Origin: Flavobacterium sp. 1355
GTDB taxonomy: Bacteria > Bacteroidota > Bacteroidia > Flavobacteriales > Flavobacteriaceae
DNA: 64,000 bases
Direction: 5' to 3'
NCBI RefSeq assembly: GCF_017833415.1
Contig: NZ_JAFICC010000010.1
Span: forward strand, 181,806 to 245,805
This document shows, in pieces, positions 1 to 8,038 of this stretch. Below the pieces are notes generated by a model. The model saw only the letters and a list, made by a program, of their open reading frames with translations. It ran no database searches and was not told the DNA's origin. Position 1 is the first letter of the stretch. Every line of letters starts with the position of its first letter. Made by a program: the position numbers and the translations under genes.

Positions 1-125
1 CCGTGATTTTTTTAATATACCTGTTTTAGGTGAGCATAAACATCCCTCCTTCTTCAGATAAAAAATACTTCTTGTTCAATTAATTTTACAAATTAAAAAA
101 CTGAATTACAGTTAAAGATTTGTAT

Positions 126-134
126 TATATTTGC
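126..134 (+). promoter_or_regulatory. -7 promoter element of ubiE-porT
   Basis: TATATTTGC matches the Bacteroidota primary-sigma -7 consensus TAnnTTTG and lies 13 nt before the ubiE start codon. No convincing -33 TTG is seen at the usual distance, so only this half-site is supported. Confidence 0.6.
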
Positions 135-147
135 GTAAATAAAAAAA

Positions 148-879
148 ATGTCTAAAAAAATAACTCCGTATAAAAATTCAACATTAGGCAAAAAAGAACA
201 AGTTGCCCAAATGTTTGATACCATCTCTGGAAACTATGATAACTTAAACCGCGTAATATCATTTGGAATTGATGTTAAGTGGAGAAAAAAGGTATTGAAA
301 ATAGTATCTGATAAGAAACCAAAAAACATTCTTGATATAGCAACAGGAACTGGCGATTTGGCTATTTTGATGGCAAAAACAAATGCAGAAAAAATAATTG
401 GTTTAGACATTTCTGCCGGAATGCTGGAAGTTGGAAAAAAGAAAGTAGAAGAAAAAAAACTTTCTAATATTATTGAGTTAGTTTTGGGAGATTCTGAAAA
501 TATTCCTTTTGAAGATAATTATTTTGACGCTATTACTGTTAGTTTTGGTGTTAGAAATTTTGAAAACCTGGAAAAAGGTTTTGCTGAAATCTTAAGAGTT
601 TTAAAACCAAATGGCGTTTTTGTTATTTTAGAAACTTCAGTTCCGGACAAAACACCTTACAAACAGGGATACAATTTTTACACTAAAAATATACTTCCGC
701 TCATAGGTAAATTATTTTCGAAAGATAATTCAGCGTATGGATATTTGTCTGAATCTGCAGCTGCTTTTCCTTATGGAGAAGCATTGAACAATATTTTGAG
801 AAAAATTGGGTTTATAGATGTTGTGGCTATGCCTCAAACTTTTGGAGTTGCAACAATTTATTCTGCTTCTAAAAAATAG
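148..879 (+). CDS. ubiE: Demethylmenaquinone methyltransferase (UbiE/MenG)
   Basis: This SAM-dependent methyltransferase carries out the last step of menaquinone synthesis, methylating demethylmenaquinone; menaquinone is the usual Bacteroidota respiratory quinone. The 243-residue protein has full family length. The SAM-binding motif LDIATGTGD is at residues 62-70, and the family signatures [12 protein letters not shown] (about 23-34) and [10 protein letters not shown] are present. The ATG follows an A-rich leader, with a -7 promoter motif 13 nt upstream. The porT start is 1 nt after the stop codon, so the two are probably co-transcribed. Family assignment is firm; the quinone substrate is inferred from the phylum. 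Confidence 0.95.
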   Translation: MSKKITPYKNSTLGKKEQVAQMFDTISGNYDNLNRVISFGIDVKWRKKVLKIVSDKKPKNILDIATGTGDLAILMAKTNAEKIIGLDISAGMLEVGKKKVEEKKLSNIIELVLGDSENIPFEDNYFDAITVSFGVRNFENLEKGFAEILRVLKPNGVFVILETSVPDKTPYKQGYNFYTKNILPLIGKLFSKDNSAYGYLSESAAAFPYGEALNNILRKIGFIDVVAMPQTFGVATIYSASKK

Positions 880-880
880 T

Positions 881-1597
881 ATGAAAAAAACAGTAATCTT
901 AATTTTATTAGTCTTAACGACAAAGGGATATTCTCAATTTGCTAAAAGTATGTTTAGCAAAGACCCTATTATTAATCTCGAAAACTGGCAAAAGCAACGC
1001 CTGTATTTCGGTTATTATTTAGGTTTTAATAGTTTTGACTTTAAATTTGATTACAAAAATGTCGTTGAACAGGATATTCAGGTAAAAAAAACAACTGGTT
1101 TTAATGTTGGAGTTGTAGCCGATTTGCGTTTACAGGAATACATTAACCTGCGTTTTGAACCAGGTTTGTATTATACAAAACGTGATTTATATTTTCCGGG
1201 TGTAGGTGAATTAGAAAAAGATTATTTAAGAGAAGTAAACAGTACTTATATTCATTTTCCTTTATTATTAAAATTCTCGGCTTTGCGTACGGGCAATATT
1301 CGCCCATATTTAGTTGGCGGAATGTCAACCACTTTGAATTTATCAAGCAACTCAAAATCAAAAGATGATAATTTCCAGCAAAAATTCAGGGTAAAACAAT
1401 GGACAGCTGCTTATGAACTCGGTTTTGGTGTTGATTTTTTTACTGAGTATTTTATTTTCTCACCTTCTGTAAGAGGAATGTTTGGTATATCTGATGAATT
1501 AATTCGTGATAATGCGGTTAATGGTGCTAGTCCATGGACAGATAATATCGATTCTATGAAATCCAGAGCGATTTTAATAAATTTCACTTTTCATTAA
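881..1597 (+). CDS. porT: PorT family outer-membrane beta-barrel protein (type IX secretion)
   Basis: PorT/SprT proteins are needed for the Bacteroidota type IX secretion system, which exports adhesins, enzymes and gliding proteins across the outer membrane. I place the start at the ATG one base after the ubiE stop, because it gives 238 residues beginning with a clean signal peptide (MKKTVILILLVL...GYSQ); an upstream in-frame start would lie inside ubiE. The rest shows alternating beta-strand patterning (FGYYLGFNSFDF, LRFEPGLYYTKRD, YLVGGMSTTLNL) and an aromatic C-terminus (INFTFH), as expected for a beta-barrel. The ubiE-porT order is typical of flavobacteria. No other type IX genes are in the window. 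Confidence 0.88.
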   Translation: MKKTVILILLVLTTKGYSQFAKSMFSKDPIINLENWQKQRLYFGYYLGFNSFDFKFDYKNVVEQDIQVKKTTGFNVGVVADLRLQEYINLRFEPGLYYTKRDLYFPGVGELEKDYLREVNSTYIHFPLLLKFSALRTGNIRPYLVGGMSTTLNLSSNSKSKDDNFQQKFRVKQWTAAYELGFGVDFFTEYFIFSPSVRGMFGISDELIRDNAVNGASPWTDNIDSMKSRAILINFTFH

Positions 1598-1606
1598 AAC
1601 AATTTC

Positions 1607-2335
1607 TCAACTATTTCGTTTAAATTCACTTAAAATAATTGCTGTTGCGGTAGCTACGTTTAAACTTTCGGTTTTTTGTAGTTCGCCAAACCTTGGAATT
1701 GTGATTCGGCTGGTAACCATTTGTTCAATCTCTTCAGAAATACCATTGGCTTCATTACCCATAATAATGATGCCGTCCTGAGGCAGATTTGACTGATAAA
1801 TATTATCTCCGTCCATAAATGTTCCAAAGACAGGCAACTCTGTTTGTGAAATAAAAGTTTTGAGATCAATATAATTTACATTTACTCTGGTAATCGAACC
1901 CATTGTAGCCTGTACTACTTTTGGATTGTAAATGTCAACGGTTTCCTTAGAACAAATAATTTGTTTGATCCCAAACCAGTCACAAAGACGTAAGATTGTT
2001 CCAAGATTTCCCGGATCACGAATGTCGTCCAGAGCCAGAATTAAACCGGAATTGGTTATTTTGTTTTCGGCTGGAATCCTGAAAACCGCAAGGCACGAAT
2101 TTGGAGTTGTTAAAGCACTTATTTTTTTAAGTTCCTGTTCATTAATGATTGTACGTTTTGAAGACTTAACTGTTTCAAAATCATTTTGCGTAGTGTATAA
2201 ATGTTCTAATTCAAGGTTAGACTGTAAAAGTTCCTGAATTACTTTTACTCCTTCGGCAAAAAATAATTGATTTGCAAAACGCTGCTTTTTTTGATGTAAA
2301 CCTGATATAAGCTTTATTTGGTTTTTACTAACCAT
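1607..2335 (-). CDS. TrmH/SpoU family RNA 2'-O-methyltransferase
   Basis: A SPOUT-fold enzyme predicted to methylate ribose 2'-OH in rRNA or tRNA with SAM. The N-terminal part (about 1-90) resembles the SpoU substrate-binding domain. The catalytic knot carries the family motifs: LALDDIRDPGNLGTILR (about 101-117), IIMGNEANGISEEI, and the C-terminal IPRFGELQKTESLNVATA with its Ser-Leu-Asn-Val core. The length of 242 residues is normal. The gene converges on porT with 9 nt between stop codons and diverges from tamL. Family members are hard to tell apart by eye, so I do not name the modified nucleotide. Confidence 0.9.
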   Translation of the reverse strand: MVSKNQIKLISGLHQKKQRFANQLFFAEGVKVIQELLQSNLELEHLYTTQNDFETVKSSKRTIINEQELKKISALTTPNSCLAVFRIPAENKITNSGLILALDDIRDPGNLGTILRLCDWFGIKQIICSKETVDIYNPKVVQATMGSITRVNVNYIDLKTFISQTELPVFGTFMDGDNIYQSNLPQDGIIIMGNEANGISEEIEQMVTSRITIPRFGELQKTESLNVATATAIILSEFKRNS

Positions 2336-2344
2336 AAAATAATG

Positions 2345-2352
2345 TACTTTTG
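2345..2352 (+). promoter_or_regulatory. -7 promoter element of tamL
   Basis: TACTTTTG fits TAnnTTTG in the 37-nt divergent space between the trmH-type gene and tamL, 20 nt before the tamL TTG start. Confidence 0.5.
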
Positions 2353-2372
2353 AATTAAATATTTAATAACAC

Positions 2373-4925
2373 TTGAAAAAGAATTCCACAAAAATAACAG
2401 CATTTATTCTAATAGCAATACTTATTTGCGCCTGTAATGCTGTAAAAAGAGTTCCCGAAGGAAAAAGCCTGCTTATAAAAAACAATATTCTTGTAAACGG
2501 AAAGTCTACAAATGATGAAACGGCAGCAAACCAAATGTACCAAAAACCAAACGGGACTTTATTAGGATACAAACTGCGCCTTAATCTATACAACTTAGCT
2601 AATTTAAATCCTGATTCTACTTATCAGGCAAAATTCAAAAAAAATCCGGGTTTATATGAACGCCAGTCCAAAATATTATCTGCAAAGCAAGTAGATCGTC
2701 TGGGACAGTCTTTTTTATATAAAGGAATTCATGAGTTTTTGAAAAACACAGGTGAACCTCCTGTAATTATTGATACTTCTAAAGCAAAGAAATCGTTATT
2801 ACGTCTAAAATATTATTATTTTAATAATGGATATTTTAACGTAAAAACAGATTATGATATTGATAGTGTTGGATATAAAAAAGCCAAAATTAATTATAAT
2901 ATCACTACAGGTCCTGCGTATCTCTTAGATTCTATAAAAACTACAATAAAAACTCCGGCTCTTGATTCATTATACAAGACCAATAAAGAGCCTTCTGTTT
3001 TAAAATCAGGAAATCAATTTAAAACTGCAGATTTTGAGGAAGAAAAGAATCGTGTTACGACATATTTTAGAAATCACGGTGCTTACTTTTTTCAACCTAC
3101 GTATGTAACTTATGATATTGATACTATTGGCAAAAAAAATAAGGCCGACGTAAATCTAATCATCAACAATAATAACATTCAGGAAAAAGATTCAAGCCGT
3201 ACAGAACCTTTTAAATTGTACAAAATAAGCGATGTAAACATTTATACCGATTATTCTCCTGCAAACTCAAAAAGCCAGATAAAAGACAGTACAACTTACA
3301 ACAACTTTAACCTGTACAGTTATAAAAAACTAAAATATAAGCCCCGCGCTATTACCGATGCTATTTTTATTTCGAAAGGAAGTACTTTTTCTGATACCAG
3401 AACTACACTTTCATCACGATATTTAAATAATTTGAAAATTTTCAATTATCCATCCATACAATATGAAGTTGATAAACGCGACCCAAATGGAGAATCGCTG
3501 ATCGCAAATGTTTTTCTTACTCCAAGAAAAAAATACAGTTTTGGTGCCAGTTTAGATTTAACCCACTCCAATATTCAGGATTTTGGTATTGGAGCAAGTA
3601 TTTCTGAAACTATTCGAAATGTTTTCAACAGGGCTGAAACTTTAGAGATATCGGCTCGTGTAAATATTGGTTCATCAAAAGACATGGCCAATCCGAATGA
3701 TAATTTCTTTAATGTATCGGAATATGGTCTTGATATGAAATTAAATTTCCCTAGAATATTATTGCCTTTCGGAACCGAAAAAATTATTCCGAAAAGAATG
3801 ATTCCGTCTACAAGTATTTCTGCTGGTTTTTCTAAACAAACAAATATTGGTCTTGACAAAGAAAACTTTACGGGAGGTCTATCGTACAACTGGAATCCAA
3901 AGAGAAACAATACCGCAAAGTTAGAATTGCTAAATGCACAGTTTGTACGTAATCTAAATCCTGACAATTATTTTAATGTTTACAGTTCTTCATATAACGA
4001 ACTTAATAATATTGCCGGTGTTTATAACGTAACGGAATCTAATATGGAAGACGGGAACTTAGTTGTTCCAACAGGAACTACTGGTTTTACAAATGATGTC
4101 TTAAGCGGTAAAACTGCTTTAACTCCAGACAGTCAGGAATATCAGGATGTTGAAAGTATAGAAGAAAGAAGATTACGATTGACAGAAAATGATTTTATTC
4201 TGGCCACAAGTTATACATTTACTAAAACAACCAAAAAAGACCTGCCTGATAATAATTTTTATCAATTTAGAACTAAAATAGAATCTGCGGGAAGTGTATT
4301 ATCTGCAATTTCTAATGTATCTAGTTTGCCAAAAAACTCAAATGGGCAATACGTGATTTTTAACCTTCCCTATTCTGAATATATAAAAACCGAATTTGAT
4401 TATATCAAGCACTGGGATTTTGGAAAAGAAAAAGTACTGGCAGTAAGAAGCTTTTTTGGAATTGCTATTCCGTTTGGGAATTCCAATTATATTCCGTTTT
4501 CACGAAGTTATTACTCGGGAGGTTCTAATGATAACCGTGCATGGCAACCGTATGCATTAGGTCCCGGAAGTACAAATGCTTCAAATGATTTTAACGAGGC
4601 TAATATGAAAATTGCCCTTAGTGGTGAATTCAGATTTAAAATTTTCGGGGATGTCAAAGGAGCGATCTTTGCAGATGCCGGAAACATCTGGAATGTGCTC
4701 GATAATGTTGTAGATCCTAAAGCAAGATTTGACAACTTAAACGATTTAGATGAAATTGCTTTGGGTTCAGGATTTGGTTTACGTTACGATTTAAGTTTTT
4801 TTGTTGTTCGTTTAGATTTAGGCTTCAAGACCTATAATCCGGCGCATGAGAAGGGAGACAGATGGTTTAAAGAATATAATTTTGGGCACTCTGTTTTAAA
4901 TTTTGGAATAAATTATCCGTTCTAA
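2373..4925 (+). CDS. tamL: BamA/TamA-family outer-membrane protein with lipoprotein signal (TamL)
   Basis: An Omp85-superfamily protein. TamA-type proteins help insert or transport components at the outer membrane; TamL is the lipid-anchored Bacteroidota variant. The 850-residue product starts with a lipoprotein signal (ILIAILICAC, Cys21). A POTRA-like periplasmic half (about 30-360) follows, including AFLYKGIHEFL-type strand-helix segments, and then a C-terminal beta-barrel (about 390-850) ending FGINYPF with the terminal Phe of barrel proteins. Translation starts at TTG; no nearby in-frame ATG preserves the signal. No TamB homologue lies beside it here. The choice of TamL over a generic Omp85 rests on the lipobox. 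Confidence 0.85.
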   Translation: MKKNSTKITAFILIAILICACNAVKRVPEGKSLLIKNNILVNGKSTNDETAANQMYQKPNGTLLGYKLRLNLYNLANLNPDSTYQAKFKKNPGLYERQSKILSAKQVDRLGQSFLYKGIHEFLKNTGEPPVIIDTSKAKKSLLRLKYYYFNNGYFNVKTDYDIDSVGYKKAKINYNITTGPAYLLDSIKTTIKTPALDSLYKTNKEPSVLKSGNQFKTADFEEEKNRVTTYFRNHGAYFFQPTYVTYDIDTIGKKNKADVNLIINNNNIQEKDSSRTEPFKLYKISDVNIYTDYSPANSKSQIKDSTTYNNFNLYSYKKLKYKPRAITDAIFISKGSTFSDTRTTLSSRYLNNLKIFNYPSIQYEVDKRDPNGESLIANVFLTPRKKYSFGASLDLTHSNIQDFGIGASISETIRNVFNRAETLEISARVNIGSSKDMANPNDNFFNVSEYGLDMKLNFPRILLPFGTEKIIPKRMIPSTSISAGFSKQTNIGLDKENFTGGLSYNWNPKRNNTAKLELLNAQFVRNLNPDNYFNVYSSSYNELNNIAGVYNVTESNMEDGNLVVPTGTTGFTNDVLSGKTALTPDSQEYQDVESIEERRLRLTENDFILATSYTFTKTTKKDLPDNNFYQFRTKIESAGSVLSAISNVSSLPKNSNGQYVIFNLPYSEYIKTEFDYIKHWDFGKEKVLAVRSFFGIAIPFGNSNYIPFSRSYYSGGSNDNRAWQPYALGPGSTNASNDFNEANMKIALSGEFRFKIFGDVKGAIFADAGNIWNVLDNVVDPKARFDNLNDLDEIALGSGFGLRYDLSFFVVRLDLGFKTYNPAHEKGDRWFKEYNFGHSVLNFGINYPF

Positions 4926-4939
4926 TGCTAATTAATTCT

Positions 4940-4948
4940 TATTTTTGC
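4940..4948 (+). promoter_or_regulatory. -7 promoter element of fbaA-accD
   Basis: TATTTTTGC matches TAnnTTTGC and lies 37 nt before the fbaA ATG, in the 60-nt gap after tamL. It suggests that fbaA and accD are transcribed independently of tamL. Confidence 0.6.
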
Positions 4949-4985
4949 AACCTAAAAACTAAAAACAACTATAAAAAAAATTACA

Positions 4986-6053
4986 ATGGCACACAATATT
5001 AAACCAGGAGTAGCTACAGGAGATCAGGTTCAGGAGATTTTTAATTATGCGAAAGAAAAAGGATTTGCATTACCAGCAGTAAATGTTACTGGATCAAGCA
5101 CAATTAATGGAGTTCTTGAAACTGCAGCAAAACTAAACGCGCCAGTTATTATTCAATTTTCAAACGGAGGAGCACAATTTAACGCTGGAAAAGGATTATC
5201 TAATGCAGGTGAAAAAGCAGCAATCGCTGGTGGAATCGCCGGAGCAAAACATATACATACGTTGGCAGAAGCTTATGGTGCAACTGTAATTTTGCATACT
5301 GACCACTGTGCAAAAAAACTATTGCCTTGGATTGATGGTTTATTAGATGCTTCTGAAAAACATTTTGCAGAAACAGGAAAACCATTATTCAGTTCTCACA
5401 TGATCGATTTGTCTGAGGAGCCAATCGAAGAAAACATTGAGATCTGCAAAGAGTATTTGGCAAGAATGAGCAAAATGGGAATGACATTAGAAATCGAACT
5501 TGGTATTACAGGTGGTGAAGAAGATGGTGTTGACAACTCTGATGTTGACAGTTCTAAATTATATACTCAGCCAGAAGAAGTAGCTTATGCTTACGAAGAA
5601 TTATCTAAAGTAAGCCCTAAATTTACTATCGCTGCAGCTTTTGGAAACGTTCACGGTGTTTACAAACCAGGAAACGTAAAATTAACTCCAAAAATCTTAA
5701 AAAACTCTCAGGATTTCGTTCAAAACAAATTCAACACTGGTCATAACCCGGTAGATTTCGTTTTCCACGGAGGTTCAGGTTCTACACTTGAAGAAATCAG
5801 AGAAGGAATTAGCTACGGAGTTATCAAAATGAACATTGATACAGATTTACAATTTGCATATACTGAAGGAATTCGTGATTACATGGTTAAAAACATTGAC
5901 TATTTGAAATCTCAAATCGGTAACCCGGAAGGTGCTGATGTTCCTAACAAAAAATATTATGACCCAAGAAGATGGGTTCGTGAAAGCGAAGTAACATTCA
6001 ACGCAAGACTTGAACAAGCTTTTGCAGACTTAAACAATGTTAATACACTATAA
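4986..6053 (+). CDS. fbaA: Class II fructose-bisphosphate aldolase
   Basis: A zinc-dependent glycolytic and gluconeogenic enzyme that interconverts fructose 1,6-bisphosphate with glyceraldehyde 3-phosphate and dihydroxyacetone phosphate in the cytosol. The 355 residues fit the class IIA (FbaA) size. Metal and active-site motifs are visible: ILHTDHCAKK (His-x-x-His region), ELGITGGEEDGVD, AFGNVHGVYKPG (metal His) and VFHGGSGST (phosphate loop and metal His). The codon use is that of a highly expressed gene. accD follows after 82 nt filled by a heptad-repeat hairpin, so the pair may be an operon. Confidence 0.97.
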   Translation: MAHNIKPGVATGDQVQEIFNYAKEKGFALPAVNVTGSSTINGVLETAAKLNAPVIIQFSNGGAQFNAGKGLSNAGEKAAIAGGIAGAKHIHTLAEAYGATVILHTDHCAKKLLPWIDGLLDASEKHFAETGKPLFSSHMIDLSEEPIEENIEICKEYLARMSKMGMTLEIELGITGGEEDGVDNSDVDSSKLYTQPEEVAYAYEELSKVSPKFTIAAAFGNVHGVYKPGNVKLTPKILKNSQDFVQNKFNTGHNPVDFVFHGGSGSTLEEIREGISYGVIKMNIDTDLQFAYTEGIRDYMVKNIDYLKSQIGNPEGADVPNKKYYDPRRWVRESEVTFNARLEQAFADLNNVNTL

Positions 6054-6054
6054 A

Positions 6055-6133
6055 TTTTAGATTTCAGATTTTAGATTTTAGATTCCTGGAGTCTAAAATC
6101 TAAAATCTACAGTCTAAAATCTAAAATCTAAAA
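6055..6133 (+). repeat. Inverted repeat made of in-phase 7-nt units between fbaA and accD
   Basis: The left arm is four consecutive 7-mers (TTTTAGA, TTTCAGA, then TTTTAGA twice; 6055-6082). After a short loop (CCTGGAG region) the right arm is six consecutive 7-mers (TCTAAAA twice, TCTACAG, TCTAAAA three times; 6092-6133). The arms are complementary and should form a long AU-rich hairpin. The last unit ends 2 nt before the accD ATG, so the structure covers the ribosome-docking region. There is no terminator-like U-tract before accD. A related 7-nt-periodic palindrome follows rpoD. Confidence 0.8.
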
Positions 6134-6135
6134 AA

Positions 6136-6990
6136 ATGGCTTGGTTTAAAAGACAGGAAAAAGGGATTACGACAGCTACAGAAGATAAGATGGACGTTCC
6201 GAAAGGATTGTGGTACAAATCTCCAACCGGAAAAATTATTGACGCTGACGAATTAGCCAGAAACTTATTCGTAAGTCCGGAAGATGATTTTCACGTTAGA
6301 ATTGGAAGCGCAACCTATTTTGAGATTTTATTCGACAACAACGAATTTGTTGAATTAGATAAAAACATGACTTCTAAAGATCCTCTGCATTTTGTGGATA
6401 CAAAAAAATATGCAGAAAGATTGAAAGATGTAATGGAAAAAACACATCTTAAGGACGCTGTTCGTACCGGAGTGGGTAAATCTAAAGGGAAAGAGCTTGT
6501 AATTTGCTGTATGGATTTTGCCTTTATTGGAGGATCTATGGGAGCTGTTGTTGGAGAAAAAATTGCCAGAGGTATTGACCACGCGATCAAAAACAAATTA
6601 CCTTTTCTTATGATTTCTAAGTCTGGTGGTGCCCGTATGATGGAGGCCGCTTATTCTTTAATGCAATTAGCTAAAACATCTGTAAAACTGGCACAGCTTG
6701 CAGAAGCCGGATTACCTTATATCTCTCTTTGTACTGATCCAACTACAGGTGGTACTACTGCATCTTATGCCATGTTAGGAGATATCAATATCTCTGAGCC
6801 AGGTGCTTTGATTGGTTTTGCAGGACCTCGTGTTGTACGTGATACTACAGGAAAAGATTTACCAGAAGGTTTCCAGACTGCTGAGTTCCTTTTAGAGCAT
6901 GGTTTCCTTGACTTTATTACCCCAAGAAAAGAATTAAAAGATAAAATCAATTTATATCTTGATTTGATTCAGAATAATGATATTAGATAG
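6136..6990 (+). CDS. accD: Acetyl-CoA carboxylase carboxyltransferase subunit beta (zinc-ribbon cysteines absent)
   Basis: AccD, with AccA, transfers the carboxyl group from biotin to acetyl-CoA to make malonyl-CoA for fatty acid synthesis. The 284-residue length is normal. The crotonase-fold core has the expected motifs ([58 protein letters not shown]). In many AccD proteins the N-terminus carries a four-Cys zinc ribbon (WYKCPxCG...CPxCGxH). Here the equivalent positions read WYKSPTGK and VSPEDDFH, so all four cysteines are missing while the surrounding sequence is kept. The gene follows fbaA and ends at a strong terminator. Confidence 0.95.
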   Translation: MAWFKRQEKGITTATEDKMDVPKGLWYKSPTGKIIDADELARNLFVSPEDDFHVRIGSATYFEILFDNNEFVELDKNMTSKDPLHFVDTKKYAERLKDVMEKTHLKDAVRTGVGKSKGKELVICCMDFAFIGGSMGAVVGEKIARGIDHAIKNKLPFLMISKSGGARMMEAAYSLMQLAKTSVKLAQLAEAGLPYISLCTDPTTGGTTASYAMLGDINISEPGALIGFAGPRVVRDTTGKDLPEGFQTAEFLLEHGFLDFITPRKELKDKINLYLDLIQNNDIR

Positions 6991-7011
6991 TTTTTTTTAC
7001 TTTCTAAATAT

Positions 7012-7043
7012 AAAATCCCAAGAAACAATTCTTGGGATTTTTT
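7012..7043 (+). terminator. Rho-independent terminator after accD
   Basis: A 13-bp stem (AAAATCCCAAGAA paired with TTCTTGGGATTTT) with a 4-nt loop runs into a T-tract. It lies 22 nt past the accD stop and could also work for the convergent cupin gene. Confidence 0.85.
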
Positions 7044-7075
7044 GATTTTATCCGGAAATGATAGTTCTCAATTAT

Positions 7076-7960
7076 TCAGCTTTTTTCCAAATCCTTTTTC
7101 AATTCCTTTTCAGCAATTTTAAAAACTAGTTTTTCACGCCATTTTGCATACCGTTCTCTAAAAACTATTTTTATGGCACTATCTACTGCTCCATGCATAA
7201 ACAGACTCCAAATACTTGACATTTTTCTGGCTGCAGAGCGATCCCATGCACGAAGTGTCAAAGAAAAAGAGCCATCAATGTAACGCATCCAGTGCCACAT
7301 TCCGGTTGGCATAAACAAGGTGTCGCCATGTTCCAGAAAAACTTCGTAACCTTCTACTCCTTTCAGAGCCGGAAATTTCTCAAAATCAGGATTGGCAACA
7401 TCATAATCTTCTAATGCATAAGTAGTATTGGGAACACAATAAAGTCTTTTCTTCCATTTATTATCAAACAATATAATGTGTTTTTTACCGCCAAAATGAC
7501 TATGAAAAAGATGAGGCAAATCGATATCATAATGCAAAAATGTAATTGCTTTTGAACCTCCAAAAAACATTGCAGGCATACTTTCTATAAAACCTCCCAT
7601 TAACTCTTTGGGAACTTTAACGTCATGAATTAAATCAGGTCTGTGCTTAAAGAGATTGAAGAAAAAAATTCGCAAATCTGTAGGTTCCCTTTTTATCAAA
7701 TCGAGGTAATCACCAAACTTCATGCTCGTAATTGAAGCATTGATTATTTTGGCTGGATCTGCTTTTGAATTATCTACTAATTTTACTTCAATATCTCCGG
7801 CAATTTCCTTAAAATAATCAACAGACCACTTTGTTCTTGCTGGCCAGTCCTTTGTTAATCCTTTTATAATTAAAGGCTTTCTTTTATCTAAATAGTTTTT
7901 TTTGAATTCTTCTCTGGTAATAGAATCAACAGTGTCAACAGGTTTTAAAATAAAGCTCAT
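7076..7960 (-). CDS. Cupin-like (JmjC/Cupin_8) Fe(II)/2-oxoglutarate oxygenase-type protein
   Basis: A 294-residue protein of the JmjC-like cupin group, many members of which are Fe(II)/2-oxoglutarate hydroxylases of proteins or small molecules. The metal-binding triad is readable: His143-Tyr-Asp145 in FLHYDIDLPH and His223 in PTGMWHWM. KHIILF (about 160-165) and HGDTLFMPTG form the other core strands. The N-terminal segment (KPLIIKGLTKDWPA) is typical of the family. There is no signal peptide, so it is probably cytosolic. A -7 motif precedes it, so it is likely transcribed alone. The substrate cannot be deduced. Confidence 0.85.
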   Translation of the reverse strand: MSFILKPVDTVDSITREEFKKNYLDKRKPLIIKGLTKDWPARTKWSVDYFKEIAGDIEVKLVDNSKADPAKIINASITSMKFGDYLDLIKREPTDLRIFFFNLFKHRPDLIHDVKVPKELMGGFIESMPAMFFGGSKAITFLHYDIDLPHLFHSHFGGKKHIILFDNKWKKRLYCVPNTTYALEDYDVANPDFEKFPALKGVEGYEVFLEHGDTLFMPTGMWHWMRYIDGSFSLTLRAWDRSAARKMSSIWSLFMHGAVDSAIKIVFRERYAKWREKLVFKIAEKELKKDLEKS

Positions 7961-8024
7961 TTGTTCTCATTTTGAATTAAAAATGCACATTCTAAAAATG
8001 GTCTCAAAAATTCACAACCAATAA

Positions 8025-8032
8025 CAAAGATA
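8025..8032 (-). promoter_or_regulatory. -7 promoter element of the cupin gene
   Basis: On the minus strand the sequence reads TATCTTTG, matching TAnnTTTG, 64 nt before the cupin ATG. It lies in the 78-nt gap downstream of the permease gene. Confidence 0.5.
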
Positions 8033-8038
8033 AACTTT

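Noticed and set aside
818..880. Upstream extension of porT
   Set aside because: It lies inside ubiE in another frame and would precede a clean signal peptide that begins at 881.
3575..3967. Minus-strand ORF of 130 codons inside tamL
   Set aside because: Antisense to a continuous coding frame; composition and absence of signals point to a chance ORF.
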